The notes under the pieces were generated by a model, which saw only the letters and a list, made by a program, of their open reading frames with translations, had not been told where the DNA came from and did no database searches. 64,000 nt of DNA, from contig JASJOG010000056.1 of the NCBI GenBank assembly GCA_030142905.1, forward strand, positions 293,501-357,500, read 5' to 3'. Shown in pieces: positions 44,950 through 56,549 of the stretch. The first letter of the stretch is position 1. The number at the start of each line of letters is the position of its first letter. Origin of the DNA: Heliopora coerulea (taxonomy: Eukaryota; Cnidaria; Anthozoa; Scleralcyonacea; Helioporidae). A program made the position numbers and the translations under genes.

Positions 44950-46300
44950 AAAACGAAGCTCGACGAAAATAAATCCAATAATTGAACAATTACAGAACTC
45001 GGTTGTCACAAAATATCGTGATCTTTCAGTATCTCACATTTACATAGCCATTTACATTCTAGCCCTATTTTGACCCTCCCGCATACCGTTGGGTCGATGT
45101 CATCAGTTTTCTTGAGACTATATAAGCAGGTGATTTGTTTCTTTAGTTAGCAGACGTATAGCACTTGATAAGTGGTCTGCCGATATGCATCGTGCTCTTT
45201 TCTAATTATTTAGGCCTACTCTTTACGTAGTATTTTACCTCTGAGTTTCGTACAGTTCTCTTAAGAACTAAACGGTCCAACAGTCTTTGGTAACTGTGTA
45301 TATCTCTTTAGTGCGTATATTTCATCTTCATTTTCTCTTACTTTATCTTACATTACCAATCACCATGGTACCTACGTATTTGAAAACCGTCTTTAAATTT
45401 GTTACCACGACAAAATCGCTATTTTATCAGGTCAGTTATCATTTGCATCGGGCTTCGACATTCATAGGCTAGTATTGCACTAGCTTGTTACTAACAAATC
45501 ACGATATTTTCTCAAACTCGCCCAATAATAGTCAGTTATTTGGTACCCAGAAAGTCATTTGCAAAATCAACATTTTAAAATTTTATTTAAATTCTTTCCA
45601 ATTTAGTTGTCTGTTTCAATCATTTTGTTGGAATCCTCAATCTTCTCACTTTATTTCTCCATAGCGGTCATCGGCTGGTCGGCGTTCCAGGCATAATTGT
45701 GTATCAGCCACTTTCCATCGATCTTCTTCCATACTGTCAGCCCCCTAAAACCAGAATCACATGTTTTCTTAACCAGGATTCATATCTCATGGGATATGAA
45801 CAATTATGGAAATAAGATAAGTTTCCATAGCATTCCCACTATATACCGACAGGTCTAAATGATCAGCTATACCTGTAACTGTGACATACAGTAGGTTTTT
45901 TGAAAAGTTCAAATTGTCAGATAATGCTTCTTAAAGTATTTATTCCTGCTACCTAGTTTAATTCTACTTTTTGTTGAAATGGTGGCGAGCGGATGGTTCT
46001 CAATTTAGCCTGTGGTAGAGATGGCGTGGGAACAAATTCAACGTTCAAGGCTCAAGTTCAAATACCTGATACAGTTAGGGACGTACTGTTATTCTTTTTA
46101 TTTTTAAGAGCGAATTCTTCAGAGCCCTTATACGCAAGTATATAATGCATCGTTACTTCACATAACGTTTTGCTGCGGGTTATTTGTTTTGTTTTCTTCT
46201 CGAAAAATCTAAAAAATATGGCACGAAAGTTTGGAAAATTACAAAGACAGAAGCACAGTCTGCTTACTACAAAGTTCGAATTGTTCCTTGTAAATTTAAA
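44950..46300. repeat. Second old segmental duplication, copy 2
   Basis: Collinear with 9860-11180 through several islands of similarity, one covering the C-terminal NTF2-like exon. Orientation is the same in both copies. Confidence 0.65.
45651..45744 (-). CDS. NTF2-like protein, C-terminal exon (gene C, exon 3 of those found)
   Basis: This 94-bp last coding exon follows acceptor GGTTTTAG and ends in TAA. One base completes the codon split by the phase-2 intron, then 29 codons read L-T-V-W-K-K-I-D-G-K-W-L-I-H-N-Y-A-W-N-A-D-Q and end P-M-T-A-M-E-K. W-K-K-x-D-G-K-W followed by W-N is the final beta-hairpin of NTF2-like domains. It joins in phase to 52692-52848, about 6.9 kb away, across an intron containing a hAT MITE, a Tigger remnant and a HIRAN-like fragment. 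Confidence 0.78.
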
Positions 46301-46712
46301 CGTCAATTATTTTATTTTATTTTATTAGTTTATTGGTCTGGCTTTGTCTACGACAACATGGATAAGATACTTTTGTTCCTTCAGCTTGGCAGTACAAAGA
46401 TAGGTTTCCAATCTTCATGGAGTGGAAATTGTGCAATGTGTAGTAGCCGATGTTAATGGCAGTAGAAGATGGATATGAAGTTTTGATAGGCACTTTGACT
46501 TCCTTGTGCTGATTTAAAATTTTTACCAAATCTTGCAGTATTTAACTTCTATTTAAATGTCCCCATGATCACTCGTTCAATTTTGCATAGTTTCTTCAAA
46601 TTTTCTTGGTCAAACCTGCGCTCTAATTCTGATTTCTCAGAGGTCTACTACTTCAAAGTATTGTTTACTGAGGTAACCCTTTACGAAACTGATTGACATT
46701 GATGATTCTGCA
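46301..46712. other. Intronic sequence without recognised features
   Basis: Part of the long intron of the NTF2-like gene. Nothing recognised. Confidence 0.45.
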
Positions 46713-46934
46713 CAGGGTTGCCACTCGGGTTTTTTGCATTTCACCAAATCGGTGCCTAAATTTCACCAAATACTCCTAAATTTCACCAAATGCCCCTAGA
46801 TTTCACCAAATGCCCCGTTTTCATTATAGAGTCTGAATAGAGTTATAGAGAATTTCACATTTCCTTCACCAGATCACCAGACTCAGTCCGATTTCACCAG
46901 GTTTGGTGAAAAATCACCAAGAGTGGCAACACTG
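46713..46934. mobile_element. hAT-type MITE with internal tandem repeats
   Basis: A 222-bp element with ends CAGGGTTGCCACTC and, on the opposite strand, CAGTGTTGCCACTC. It is flanked by a perfect 8-bp target duplication ATTCTGCA (46705-46712 and 46935-46942). The left half has four copies of a roughly 19-bp unit containing TTTCACCAAAT. The right end carries related TCACCA motifs. No coding capacity. Confidence 0.87.
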
Positions 46935-47716
46935 ATTCTGCAGTTAATTCCGGAAGCTAGGTGACAACAGACAAGTAAAGAGAACTTAGACTTTTCTTCT
47001 TTTTCCGCCTCGAAGACGCTTTTGCTTCCACTTATTGCTTCAAAGCCCAACTGAGCTGTGACGTCTTTTCCTCCAAGAGCAGTACCAAGCTGCCCTTTGA
47101 CAAACAAACGAAAAAAAGAAAGAAAAACCCAAGTCGCCAAAAGATTCAATAGATTCGTCTACAATTTGTGAATCTCCACTTGGAACAATACAATGGCTGC
47201 ACTCCTGACAGTTCATCTTGACGAGCTTAAAAGTTTCACAGTTGGATTATGAATACCCAGTTCAACTCTAGCTCGATCAAATCGTGCAAGACGTTTCAGT
47301 GACAATTAAACGAGGTTGCACCACGCATTTTCTACAGCAACAGAACTCTCTTACAGGCTTTTGTATGCATTCTATTTTGATGGCAAAGACTAACAGAATG
47401 AGTTGTACACATTGAACAGATAGAGCTTTTACCTCCTCTCTTTCAATTTCAGCAGTCAAGCCGTTTAGATATCCTGTTCCATCACATGCTTACGAGTCGT
47501 AAGTTACGACGACAACTCAAAAGTGGAATGTTGTAATGGCTGATACCGTCCTAGATGTTATTCTTTTGTTTTACCGTAATTTCTGATTCGAACAAATGAA
47601 ATTACACACTTCCGGACAAATTTTTTGAAAGTAGACATGTTTCGGCAAACTTATGCCATCTTCAGTACAATATGAAACTAAGAAACTATTTACAGGCTCT
47701 ATATGTGATTGCAGTA
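46935..47716. other. Intronic sequence
   Basis: No features recognised between the MITE and the Tigger terminal repeat. Confidence 0.4.
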
Positions 47717-49489
47717 CAGTCAACTCTCGTTATTGTGGACACCCTGGGGACAGTCATTTGGTGTCCGTAATAGCGAGAGTCCACAATAGCGGGGTGCGAG
47801 AAAAATGACCCGAATTCAAGTTGTGAAATGTCTTTACTATATATTACTGGGGGTTTTTTTTATTTTTATTTTAAAATGTCCAGTTTCTTTCAATTTCTAG
47901 CTAACATTTACTGTGATATACAAATATACAATACAAATTAAAATACAAATCAAAAATTTATATTGAGAAAAATTATATACCCAAACCAAAAATGAAACTG
48001 TAACATGAATCAGTGTCAATTGCCTTTTCCTTCACTGCAAAGGTACAACAACGTAACAAAACTTAGTCGACTTATGCGAAGTTAGTAATCCTGTTTTGGA
48101 CAGTTTTATTCTATGATGTAAAGTACCTCTCTAGCGTGCTTTGATGTGATCTTTCGCTCACGGCATTCTCGCTTATTTTATCCTCAAGCAGAGAGAACTC
48201 GTTTGCGAGTGTAAACTTGCCGTGTTGAAGAAACGTGTAACACTGCTTCCACGTGCAACCTGGTCCATGAGACCTTGGAAGTCACTATCAAGATCAGCAA
48301 AAGGATCTTTGTCCTAATCTCCAGTTGCCTCGGTAAGGTTGCTTGAGAATCCTGGTGCAGCAAAGCATTTGCTTATTGTCGTAACTTCAACCTTGAACCA
48401 AGCACTTCCCATCCAAATTATGGCTTGTAGCACATTCAAGGTGTTGCTTATTTCTGAAGCAGTGGTTTCTTTTGTGGCCATGGCAATGACGTGACGTAGC
48501 AGCAACTTTCTGTAGTGAACTTTAAAGTTCTGAATTATCCCCAAGTCTAGAGGGTGCAGCTCTGACGTGCAATTCACTGGGAAAAAGATTAGCTTGATGT
48601 TAGAATAACGTCCTTTCAAACCGCATGGATGGCAACCAGCAGAGTCAAGGAACAATAAAATTGATTTTTTTCTAGCTCTGAAAAAACTGTTTAATTGCTG
48701 AGTATTTTATGCGTGAGATTGGATGTCATCCAGGCCTTCTTTTGATCGTAATATTCACATGAGAGATCATCCCTGTTGATGTTCTTCAAACATCTTGGTT
48801 TGGCCGTACTTGCCAATGACAATAGGTTTCATCTTTTCTCCTGTTGCAGAAGCTATCAAACAACAGTTAATCGCTTTTTAGATTTCTTGCCGCCTTTACA
48901 CTTCTTTCCTTTTTCTGACAGGCTCTGGTCAGGAAGAGCGCGGAAAAAAACAGCCTTTCTCATCAAGATTCCAAATATCTTGAAGTTTATAGCCAGATCT
49001 TATTGCACCGAGACGCTCTTTCCACGAGGAAACTGTGGCTACTGGTACATCTGCAAATTCGCCACAAACATCGTATTTAGAAAGGTTGTATCGTTCTTTA
49101 AACCTTGTCAGCCAACAGCTCAAGGTTTTGAAACCAGGGTAATCAAGTTTCTCTGCAACTTACGTCGCAAATTCTTGTATCAAAGGACCATCAATGGGAA
49201 TTCGCCGCTCTGCATTTTTCTAGAACCATTCCCAGATAGCATCGTTTAAGTCCGCGTACTGGGAAGCGCGATTTCGCTTCTTTGACTCAGAAAGACCCTT
49301 CTCGTATTCTTCTCTCACCTTCTCCTTATTTCTGATAATGTTGTTAATTCGCTTTTTGCCACACGAGTATTCCTCGGCAAGTTTGTAAATTCCAACAGAA
49401 CCATTATTCCTTTCGTATTCTTCTAAAATCTGGAATTTTTGTTTCAAAGACAGCGCATTCCTCCACTTCTTTGGTTTGTCTTTAGGCAC
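47717..49489 (-). mobile_element. Tigger/pogo-like DNA transposon remnant
   Basis: Read on the minus strand. The N-terminal CENP-B-type HTH is at 49489-49220 (W-R-N-A-L-S-L-K-Q-K-F-Q-I-L-E-E-Y-E, then C-G-K-K-R-I-N-N-I-I). The second Tc5-type HTH follows at about 49190-48929 (L-S-C-W-L-T-R-F-K-E-R-Y-N-L, then I-W-N-L-D-E-K-G, where D is the first catalytic residue). The DDE part at 48655-48314 has F-L-D-S-A-G-C-H-P and P-L-D-L-G-I-I-Q-N-F-K. The region between (48900-48660) is full of stops. At the 3' end CAGTCAACTCTCGTTATTG at 47717, preceded by TA, matches a Tigger terminal repeat; the other end was not found. Inactive. Confidence 0.82.
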
Positions 49490-49607
49490 GCTAAAGTCGT
49501 AAACAGTTGGAAAGTTTTAAGTCAAGCACAGTGAGAATTTTAATTACATGTGTTATAACTGAGGATCGTACTGCAGTTTGTGAATTTGAAACCTAGTCTG
49601 GAGAGCA

Positions 49608-49909
49608 ATGGAGATCTTCGAAACGCTAACAAATACTAGCAAATTCATGGCAAGTCAAGAAAAGTGTAAAGAATACAAGTCTTATTATTCTTGGTTGAGA
49701 GGCTACCATGCTTACAAAGACGAATTTCAGCCCGAAATTGGCATGACTCTCGTGCTTCAACGTATACCGGAAAACTCCAAAGAGCCACATGCTGTGGCCA
49801 TAATTGTTTCTTCATTTTTGAAAGAATGAATCACAGAGGAGAAGCTGTAATTTGTAGAAAGAGGGTAAAAGGAGCTGGCATAGGTTTAGAGAGAAAGAAA
49901 GGTAACTAA
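49608..49909 (+). pseudogene. HIRAN-like domain fragment
   Basis: The frame at 49608-49829 contains W-L-R-G-Y-H-A-Y-K-D-E-F-Q-P-E-I-G and R-I-P-E-N-S-K-E-P-H-A-V-A-I-I-V, the pattern of a HIRAN-like domain (G-Y-H-x-Y-K, G-x-x-x, R-x-P-x-N-x-x-x-x-x-A-V-A-V) that recurs in cnidarian genomes. After a frameshift the second frame (to 49909) keeps G-E-A-V-I-C-R and a K-G-A-G-I-G segment. HIRAN domains bind DNA 3' ends in SNF2 helicases; here the domain is alone and broken. It starts about 120 bp beyond the Tigger remnant and may have travelled with a mobile element. Confidence 0.5.
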
Positions 49910-51410
49910 CTGGAGAGACAACCCAAAATTGACAAACAGGTGACTGATTTCTTGTTTAAAGGCTACAGAAAACAGTTTAAACTTAACGCACAGGTAGTAG
50001 AAATCTTAATCTGCAAAGCCAAAATGGCTGCAAGGAATGAAAGAGCAAAGCCAAAATGGCTGAAAGTGGAAAGGAAAAAGTTGGTTGCCAATACTCCAAG
50101 AAAGAAATGGTCGCCAAGAAAAATTGGTCGCCGATATTCCAAGGCTCATAAAGTGATAAAAAAAAGTAATCAAACAAGCCGACAAGAATAAAAACAGATT
50201 GTGAGCCGTCGAAATCAACTGTGGTTGAAAGTACTAGTCAGATGAGTTGTTTTCTCTGACCCAATCATGGAGATAAGATTAAAGAAAACAAAATTTGCGG
50301 AAAAAAAGGCGCAGATAAAATAAGGGGAATGACACTAACAAGGTCAAACTTGGCGAGAATCAACTTTTTCGCGGTAAACTTCAACTGGTTGACTTTACAG
50401 AATTTAATTTGAGCAGATCATAGGAGGAAGAAAAATTTATTTTCGTTAAGCATACTATCCTTTTTGAATTTTTCTTTCACTGTTCAAGAACAAACTTTGT
50501 TTGTGTATCTGCGGCTAAGAAATCGTTTCTTTGATTGTATTAACTGCACGAACGTCCACATATAGTCCGTGATAGCACCAAGCTCCCTCATGCGTATGGT
50601 GAGTAACGTGAATAACGTGAATAAATATGGTGGATAACATTCGTCTCATTTGATAATATTATAAGGACATGGCGGTTTCTGCTCAGGAATCAAGTAGGTT
50701 CAACCATTTTAGCTTGCCACCTGGCTCCCTGTAGCTCAATGATTAGAGAGCTTCACCAGTTATCTAAAGGATGCAGATTCGATCCCCATCTTAAGCTCAA
50801 AAATTGTTGTTATGAGGGTACAAGCTTGGCGAACGTCTAAACAAAGCCAGGTTCACACGAGCAACATAAGCATAAGGACAAGATCAATATGAAAACAAAG
50901 CATGATATCTCCTCTGGGACTAGCGAAGTCAAAACCAAAAGGATTTTTTTATTATTTCGTCTTTTGTTCGGCTCTTGGCTTATGCTTTTACCATGATCTT
51001 ATGTTTATGATTATGACTATCCTTAGGTCACATGCTTGACTTCATTCCTCTGTTTTACCTTTTGTTTTGTCCTAATGCTTATGCTTATGTTCAAGTGTGA
51101 ACCAGGCTTAACGTTCGAGTGCCTTACTTTATTTCTCTGTTACCCATTCTAAGCGTTTATACGGCAAGTTACTTAATCCGTACACTCTTTCACTCACATT
51201 AACCGAAACCGTGAGTTTGCCGTGAGTTTACTCCCATCCTCCTTAGAACTTGTTAAGCTATTTTGAACTTTGTAGACAATTTAACTCGTTTTGGAATGGT
51301 TTGTGCTTTCAAAACTTGACAGGACTTTAATTTCGTAATAGCATTACCGAAAATAACAACAACAGTTTTGAAGAAGCGGATTAATTTCCATCAGTCCGAG
51401 CTGAAATCAG
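49910..51410. other. Intronic, mostly non-coding
   Basis: An open plus frame at 49940-50191 encodes a lysine-rich segment with a repeated K-A-K/P-K-W motif, a possible continuation of the HIRAN-like fragment but unrecognised. A tRNA-like sequence lies at 50723-50798. Nothing else was identified. Confidence 0.4.
50723..50798 (+). repeat. tRNA-derived sequence
   Basis: This has an A-box-like GTAGCTCAATGATTAGAG and a B-box-like GATTCGATCCC at tRNA-like spacing. The arms do not pair cleanly, so a tRNA pseudogene or SINE head is more likely than a working tRNA. Confidence 0.5.
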
Positions 51411-51817
51411 TACACCTTTTGCTGTTTATTACCAGATAATGTACCATCATTAACGCCAACCTCAAACTCATCAAGGCAAAAAATTCATTCATTTTATTCA
51501 ATCGACATTCACTAGCGTAGATAAGCAACCATTTGCATCAAAGGGCATTTCAAAGCGCCAACAGGCGATCATTAACATCATTCTACTATACATTACGTAA
51601 GATATTTCTCTTTCGTAATTGAAATTTTATTATCCCTAATGTATAGTAGAACGGTGCTAATGGTCTTCTGTTGGCGCTATGGAATGCCCTTTGATGCAAA
51701 TGATTGCGTATCTATGCAAATGAATGTCGCCTGAATAAAATGAATCTATTTTGGCGTTAATGAGTTTGAGGTTAGCGTTAACGATAGTGATTTTCGGGCA
51801 ATGAACAGCAAAAGGTT
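51411..51817. mobile_element. Foldback element, intact relative of 17996-20188
   Basis: The left end TACACCTTTTGCTGTTTATT and the right end (ATGAACAGCAAAAGG) are inverted repeats, and the two 200-bp halves mirror each other around about 51615. It shares its ends and several arm motifs with the foldback that hosts the mariner, but has no insertions. Confidence 0.8.
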
Positions 51818-52691
51818 CAGATAAAAGAAGACGAATTTGGCGGTGGGGATTTCATTTTGTCTTGGGACCCATTATAAAGATATCTAAGATTGATCTAAGT
51901 TTTCATGCATACAATGCTGAAGAGCCTCGAAAGTTTCAATTCATAAAATCGAAATTAAGTATGAAATTTCCCAAAATGGTCAAAATGATCCATGAGCACA
52001 AAAAATGTAATTTTACTGCACTTCATCTTCCGTCACTCAAATCAGCTATGATATTAAGTGGTTCTCTCAATAGAAGATGGCAAGGATTTCTGACATGTAA
52101 TCAGATGGTCGTGTTCTCATGTAAGATGATCGCATTATTTGTAAAGGTACCCACGCCACACTTACAAAGGAATTAAGTGTCCACCATTATGATCCCAGAC
52201 GGCTATGCGATGCTTGGTTACCCAAGTGCAATCCTCGTTTCTAAGGTTACTTATCAGAAAGATGCACATTGCAGTCCAGACATGCCGATGGGCGTAAAAT
52301 CATGTTTAATTAGAAAATGTTTCTCCTATTGTATCGTGAATTTTTTACTTTTTCCTTGGCCAATTACAAATCCCATCTTCAAATTTGGCTGAAATTTCTG
52401 GTTGAAGAAGGGCTGATTAGGAAAGATCTTGGGTAGATTACTGTAAGAAAACCCTTACACACGTGAATTATTATTACGTATATGAAAACATGGGAAACAA
52501 AAATTTCATTTCTATAAATGTTCTAATTCCATATATTTTTCACCTGTGAAATGACATGCGAAATTTTCCGATGGGAAGCACTTGTGGGGAGTACTGAGGG
52601 ACAAATCTAACAATAATGAAAGTTAGTCACATGACTTCCAAAAATACACTTTCCAGCAAAAACTTACTAAAAATCTGTACTAAATTCTTAC
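51818..52691. other. Intronic sequence
   Basis: No exon recognised. A plus-strand ORF at 51862-52176 has no recognisable motif and runs antisense to the host gene. Confidence 0.4.
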
Positions 52692-52848
52692 TTGGTTTGA
52701 AGAAGGACTGATCCATCTTTCGCTAGAGTAGTGCCTTTGTTACGGGTTGTGACCACCTCGCCTTTGCCAAAGACTTCCTCTATCACACCTTTCGTCTTCC
52801 CAACTTTGATTAGCGAATCCGCAGTTTTTTCCGAAAAGATTCGTACAC
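52692..52848 (-). CDS. NTF2-like protein, middle exon (gene C)
   Basis: This 157-bp exon has acceptor TCGTTTTAG and donor CCAA|GTAAGA. It enters in phase 1 and leaves in phase 2, matching the N-terminal exon (phase 1 end) and the C-terminal exon (phase 2 start). It encodes V-R-I-F-S-E-K-T-A-D-S-L-I-K-V-G, then G-V-I-E-E-V-F-G-K-G-E-V-V-T-T-R-N-K-G-T-T and D-G-S-V-L-L-Q-T-K. This is the central helix and two middle strands of an NTF2-like domain. No lesions are visible. It was found from splice signals and family pattern, being too short for a standard ORF listing. Confidence 0.8.
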
Positions 52849-53737
52849 CTAAAACGAATGCGATGGTTTCTGATATTTCAATTATATACTCGAAGCTGAT
52901 TTTAAATTAGCGACCGAAGGAGCTCTACGTCATATTCTAGTTCTAGTGATAAACTCTCTCACAGAAGGTATATTTTTACATGCATCCTCTAGGGTCACGG
53001 TTTTCATTCACGCCAAAGTCTGTAAATTATTATGTGAGCTAGACCTGACCGAGGGTTATTGGCTCTTCGTACACAAGGCCATTTGTCATAGGGTGGGCCA
53101 GTACAGTTGGGAAACAACGCATTAATTTCGAAGCTTTTGTTTGCTTTTGTCTGAGAAGACTGAGCAAGGCTAATGACCAATACTAATGAAATTAGTGGAT
53201 GAATATTTTCAGAACAGTTTAGATTCAACAGAATAGTAAATGACCACTTTATGAAATAAAGGAGAAGTTTATAGCCTTTGAAGTGATATATATCTATATT
53301 CTCCAGGAGGAAATATATATTTCAAGCAATTCCAAACCATTGTTAATTTTGCTCCAATTAATTTAGTCAGTCCATCTTGATACACTTAAGAAAGGTTATT
53401 TTCGCCATTGGGACCCAAGATAGGTGTCCGTTTCAGTTTAATTCTTTAACGCCTGATTATTTTTTTCTTTCTATTCGTTGTTTTCTCTTTGTTTTTCCCT
53501 TGTTCTTTCACTCGTTCTTTTGTCCTTCGGTTTCCGATATAGGTGGGTTGCAACCGTTCGTTGGGGATTCAAAAGACAATGATGCGGAGGCCATGTTGGG
53601 TCCACATGCAATAGATGTTAACAAGAATTTTTTGTGAAAGTTCATCCTAGATCGCTGCCACGACGTCACGTGCACACCCACTATATCTGGCACTGGGAGT
53701 TAAAGTTTCGAAAGAGGTGTGAGCTCCAAAGGGACTA
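52849..53737. other. Intronic sequence between NTF2-like exons
   Basis: A minus-strand ORF at 53004-53228 begins with a hydrophobic, signal-peptide-like stretch, but lies in an intron and matches nothing known. A short plus segment near 53540-53620 after a pyrimidine tract could be an exon; unsupported. Confidence 0.4.
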
Positions 53738-54208
53738 CAGCCGTAGAGTTTTATTGTATATATTGGGAGATCTACTAATTCTACGTGATCCACTAATTCT
53801 AGGAGTGAAAAATTACTTATATTTAAGCACAACTATTGAATCAGATACCATGCATACATCTTACAAAAATACACACGTAAACCTCAATTTTGTCATTGAT
53901 GCCAAATAATTTATCCTCGAGCATACGTTCTACTTCCGCATGAGATGTAAGTTTCAAACGCTGGTGCAATGTACTGCGGGCGACATTTGACTTGGACAAA
54001 CAAGGTCGGCACCAGAACATAACCACTGGAACCATGTAACCGTGTGGAGATTGGGACTGGAAAATCAACAATTTTATTTACTAGCTAAATTTTTGGAAAA
54101 AATCGTTTGGATTTGGGTTAAAATGTCACCACGGGTAATTCGTCAACTGTTAGAATTAAGGTTACGACTAAGGTAGGATTAGGGTTAGAATTAAATTTAG
54201 GATTAGAA

Positions 54209-54246
54209 TCCTAACCCTAATCCTAACCCTAATCCTAACCCTAACC
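54209..54246. repeat. Interstitial telomere-like CCTAA repeat
   Basis: Alternating CCCTAA and TCCTAA units, shorter and more regular than the paralogue at 3335-3395. Confidence 0.75.
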
Positions 54247-54635
54247 ATGACATTCGGGATAATTCTGAATCTTAAGAATATTGACTTTTCAGGATTATCT
54301 TGTATCTTAGGTAATACAATATCAGTTAAATGTTCTTAATTTTACAGTCCCAGTCTCCACAAGGTTACCTGGTTTCAGTGGTCACATTCTAGTGCCAACC
54401 AACAGACAAAATAGGTATTTCATATATAAATCGCCGCGAACAATCTAATTAAAATAACCATTCCAATTCAAGAATCATTCCTGCTTGATATTCTTTCGAA
54501 AATGCTCAATACTTGCTGATGAATTTTCATTTTGTGTGTATTACATCAATAAAATGGAACAAATTCAATTGAAAAAAAAACATAACCGTGTTGATCACCC
54601 TTGAAGCCGCTCCACTGTCCGTTTATTCAAACTAT

Positions 54636-55183
54636 AGCCATGTCCACACTAATCCGTCCAAACACAATTTTTTTGACCAGTTTACAGAAAGTTTTTCGTC
54701 CACACTATAGTGTTTTCGAACCGTTTTTACCGTCCACACCAAAAAGGGAAACCATGCGATCACGCCGTATTAGCCGAGCCATCGGCCTCCGATGCCATAG
54801 TTGCAAGCTGGAAAGCATTAGTAAGCGTAAAGCATTTTGGCACTTCCGCCGAGACAATTGTCAGGAGATTATAATCAAACTCGATGACAAGTTGAACAGT
54901 ATAATCAACAGTTAGTTGGCCATATTGGATAATGACGCTGTGGAACTGGAACGATTTTCCACAATGATATGTTGATCGTGACGTCAGTGCTTTTCGAAAG
55001 TTCCCTTTGTGCAATCTACGCTACAACAGGAAAATGCCGTTTTCAAAAACTACCGCTCTGGAGAGCGTATTCGAAAAAATCCGTTTTCGATGACGAAAAC
55101 ACTGGCTCAGTGTGGGCGGAAGGCCAAAACAGGTCAAAAAAGTAGTGTTTTCACTTGTAAACGGGTTAGTGTGCACTGGGCCT
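54636..55183. mobile_element. Non-autonomous inverted-repeat element, paralogous copy
   Basis: Same element and same flanks as 3782-4321, with ends GTCCACACTAATCCG and, inverted, GTGCACACTAACCCG. Shared flanks mean it was copied with the block rather than inserted independently. Confidence 0.65.
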
Positions 55184-55300
55184 AAGCCAAGCAACACCTG
55201 CACCATCTTTAGCTTACGCCACTAATCTACTCCATTTTCTTCTGAGGCATTTTCCAACATGTATTAGGGTATGCCCTAACATATATACCTACACTTTTAC

Positions 55301-55441
55301 CTTCTCTTCCGAAAAAAATTTCACATCCAGGCACCATACCCGCACAGTCTTCTGTGTAATAGTTTAAAACCTCATCTTTCTTTCCAGCAACAACTAATTC
55401 GGACATTTCATCGAGCCGAACTTGAATTTCTTGCTTTATAT
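55301..55441 (-). CDS. NTF2-like protein, N-terminal exon (gene C)
   Basis: This 141-bp exon is phase 1 at both ends, with acceptor ending CCGCAG and donor GAAG|GTAAAAGT. It encodes I-K-Q-E-I-Q-V-R-L-D-E, N-Y-Y-T-E-D-C-A and P-G-C-E, ending in G-R-E-G. It joins in phase to 52692-52848 and then 45651-45744, giving about 130 residues, the usual size of a single NTF2-like domain. An upstream exon with the start codon was not located. Compared with the copy at 4439-4579, 13 of 48 positions differ, several at hydrophobic core sites. NTF2-like folds serve as small-molecule pockets, enzymes or oligomerisation modules, so function is open. Confidence 0.75.
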
Positions 55442-55933
55442 CTGCGGTTTGAGAAAAAAAGGATGAAATCGGTGTCATATAACAGCTTTATAGCTTCAAC
55501 TGAATCCAAATCCAACCACCTATTCAACTCTGACTAACGTAAGACGATTTTACTCGTCACACGGGGTCGTTCTGGTAAAAAAAGAGTTAAATTACCTATA
55601 TTATGAAAATAAGGTCTGTTTCACGTGAAATTCTTCAACGTTAAATATAATTCTTTCTAGAAATCAAGTGTCATTTTTCAAGTTACTAATGATTAGGAAC
55701 GGGTTTACAAGGGGCCGGAGGAGCCGCCTTATCATGTCTATCTATGTAAATATGTCATGGTTATCTTAATATGTCTATCTAGGTTATCATGCAAAATAAC
55801 TTCAGACCAAGTTATTAAAACTCTGCTTTGTTTAAATAGCTGCTCATCCCTCGCACCTTATTTCCTTTCACTACACTCATATTCAGCCAAATATTAAAAA
55901 ACTGCATTATAGTCATATGCATCAACTTGTATA

Positions 55934-56202
55934 CAGGGTGTATCAAAAAAACTGCAAACACTATAATTTGCATAAGTAGATACTGCAAATAGCATTTCAA
56001 TGCCTGTACAACTAATTATGCTTCTGGGATTTCAAAATACGTTTTAATTTTCCTTGTTATTAGAATAACCACACAGTACAAATTTCGACATCCCCCAGCA
56101 TGAATTGTGTTTACGCACCCTTGAGATCAATTAGTGCTAAATTATGCAACTTTCATAAATATCTGATTTCAAAAGAGTTTGCAGTTTTTTTGATACACCC
56201 TG
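55934..56202. mobile_element. 269-bp mariner-type MITE
   Basis: Ends CAGGGTGTATCAAAAAAACT are perfect inverted repeats over at least 25 bp and the element is flanked by TA. The CAGGGTGT start resembles the mariner at 18320, indicating an ITm-superfamily non-autonomous element, though the inner sequences differ. Confidence 0.85.
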
Positions 56203-56549
56203 TATATTCACCTATTATTCCTTTTAACAAAGAAAACCGTCAAAGAAATTCCCATAGGAACCTGTCTTTAGTTTATATGTAGAGCATTTAACTTGCAATA
56301 ATTTATATCAGTTTCAATTCAGAGTTTTGAAAAAATTTTAGTCTGAAGCTATCTATATTTTTCTCTCATGGCAATTTGCCTCCCAAAAAGTTTATTTTAG
56401 ATGTGTGTATTTTAAAGTTTGTTAACTCAGGAAATAACTAGTCAAACTCTCACATTTTAGTATTATTTCTTAACGTTTCTCCTCTTTCAACAAATGAGCA
56501 TTTTTAGCTTGATCTTATAATATTCTCATGGTTCAGTGAATTTTTTTAT
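56203..56549. other. Non-coding
   Basis: No feature recognised between the MITE and the LINE; the LINE 5' border is not sharply defined. Confidence 0.4.

Larger units (their letters stand above)
53738..55735. repeat. Old segmental duplication, copy 2
   Basis: Collinear with 2530-4870 and lacking the roughly 350 bp of extra sequence seen there. It shares the CCTAA repeat, the inverted-repeat element and the NTF2-like exon. Confidence 0.85.

Noticed and set aside
50723..50798. Functional tRNA gene
   Set aside because: Box-like motifs are present but acceptor and anticodon stems do not pair well.
53004..53228. Possible secreted peptide on the minus strand
   Set aside because: It has a hydrophobic start, but lies in an intron, with no family match or splice evidence.
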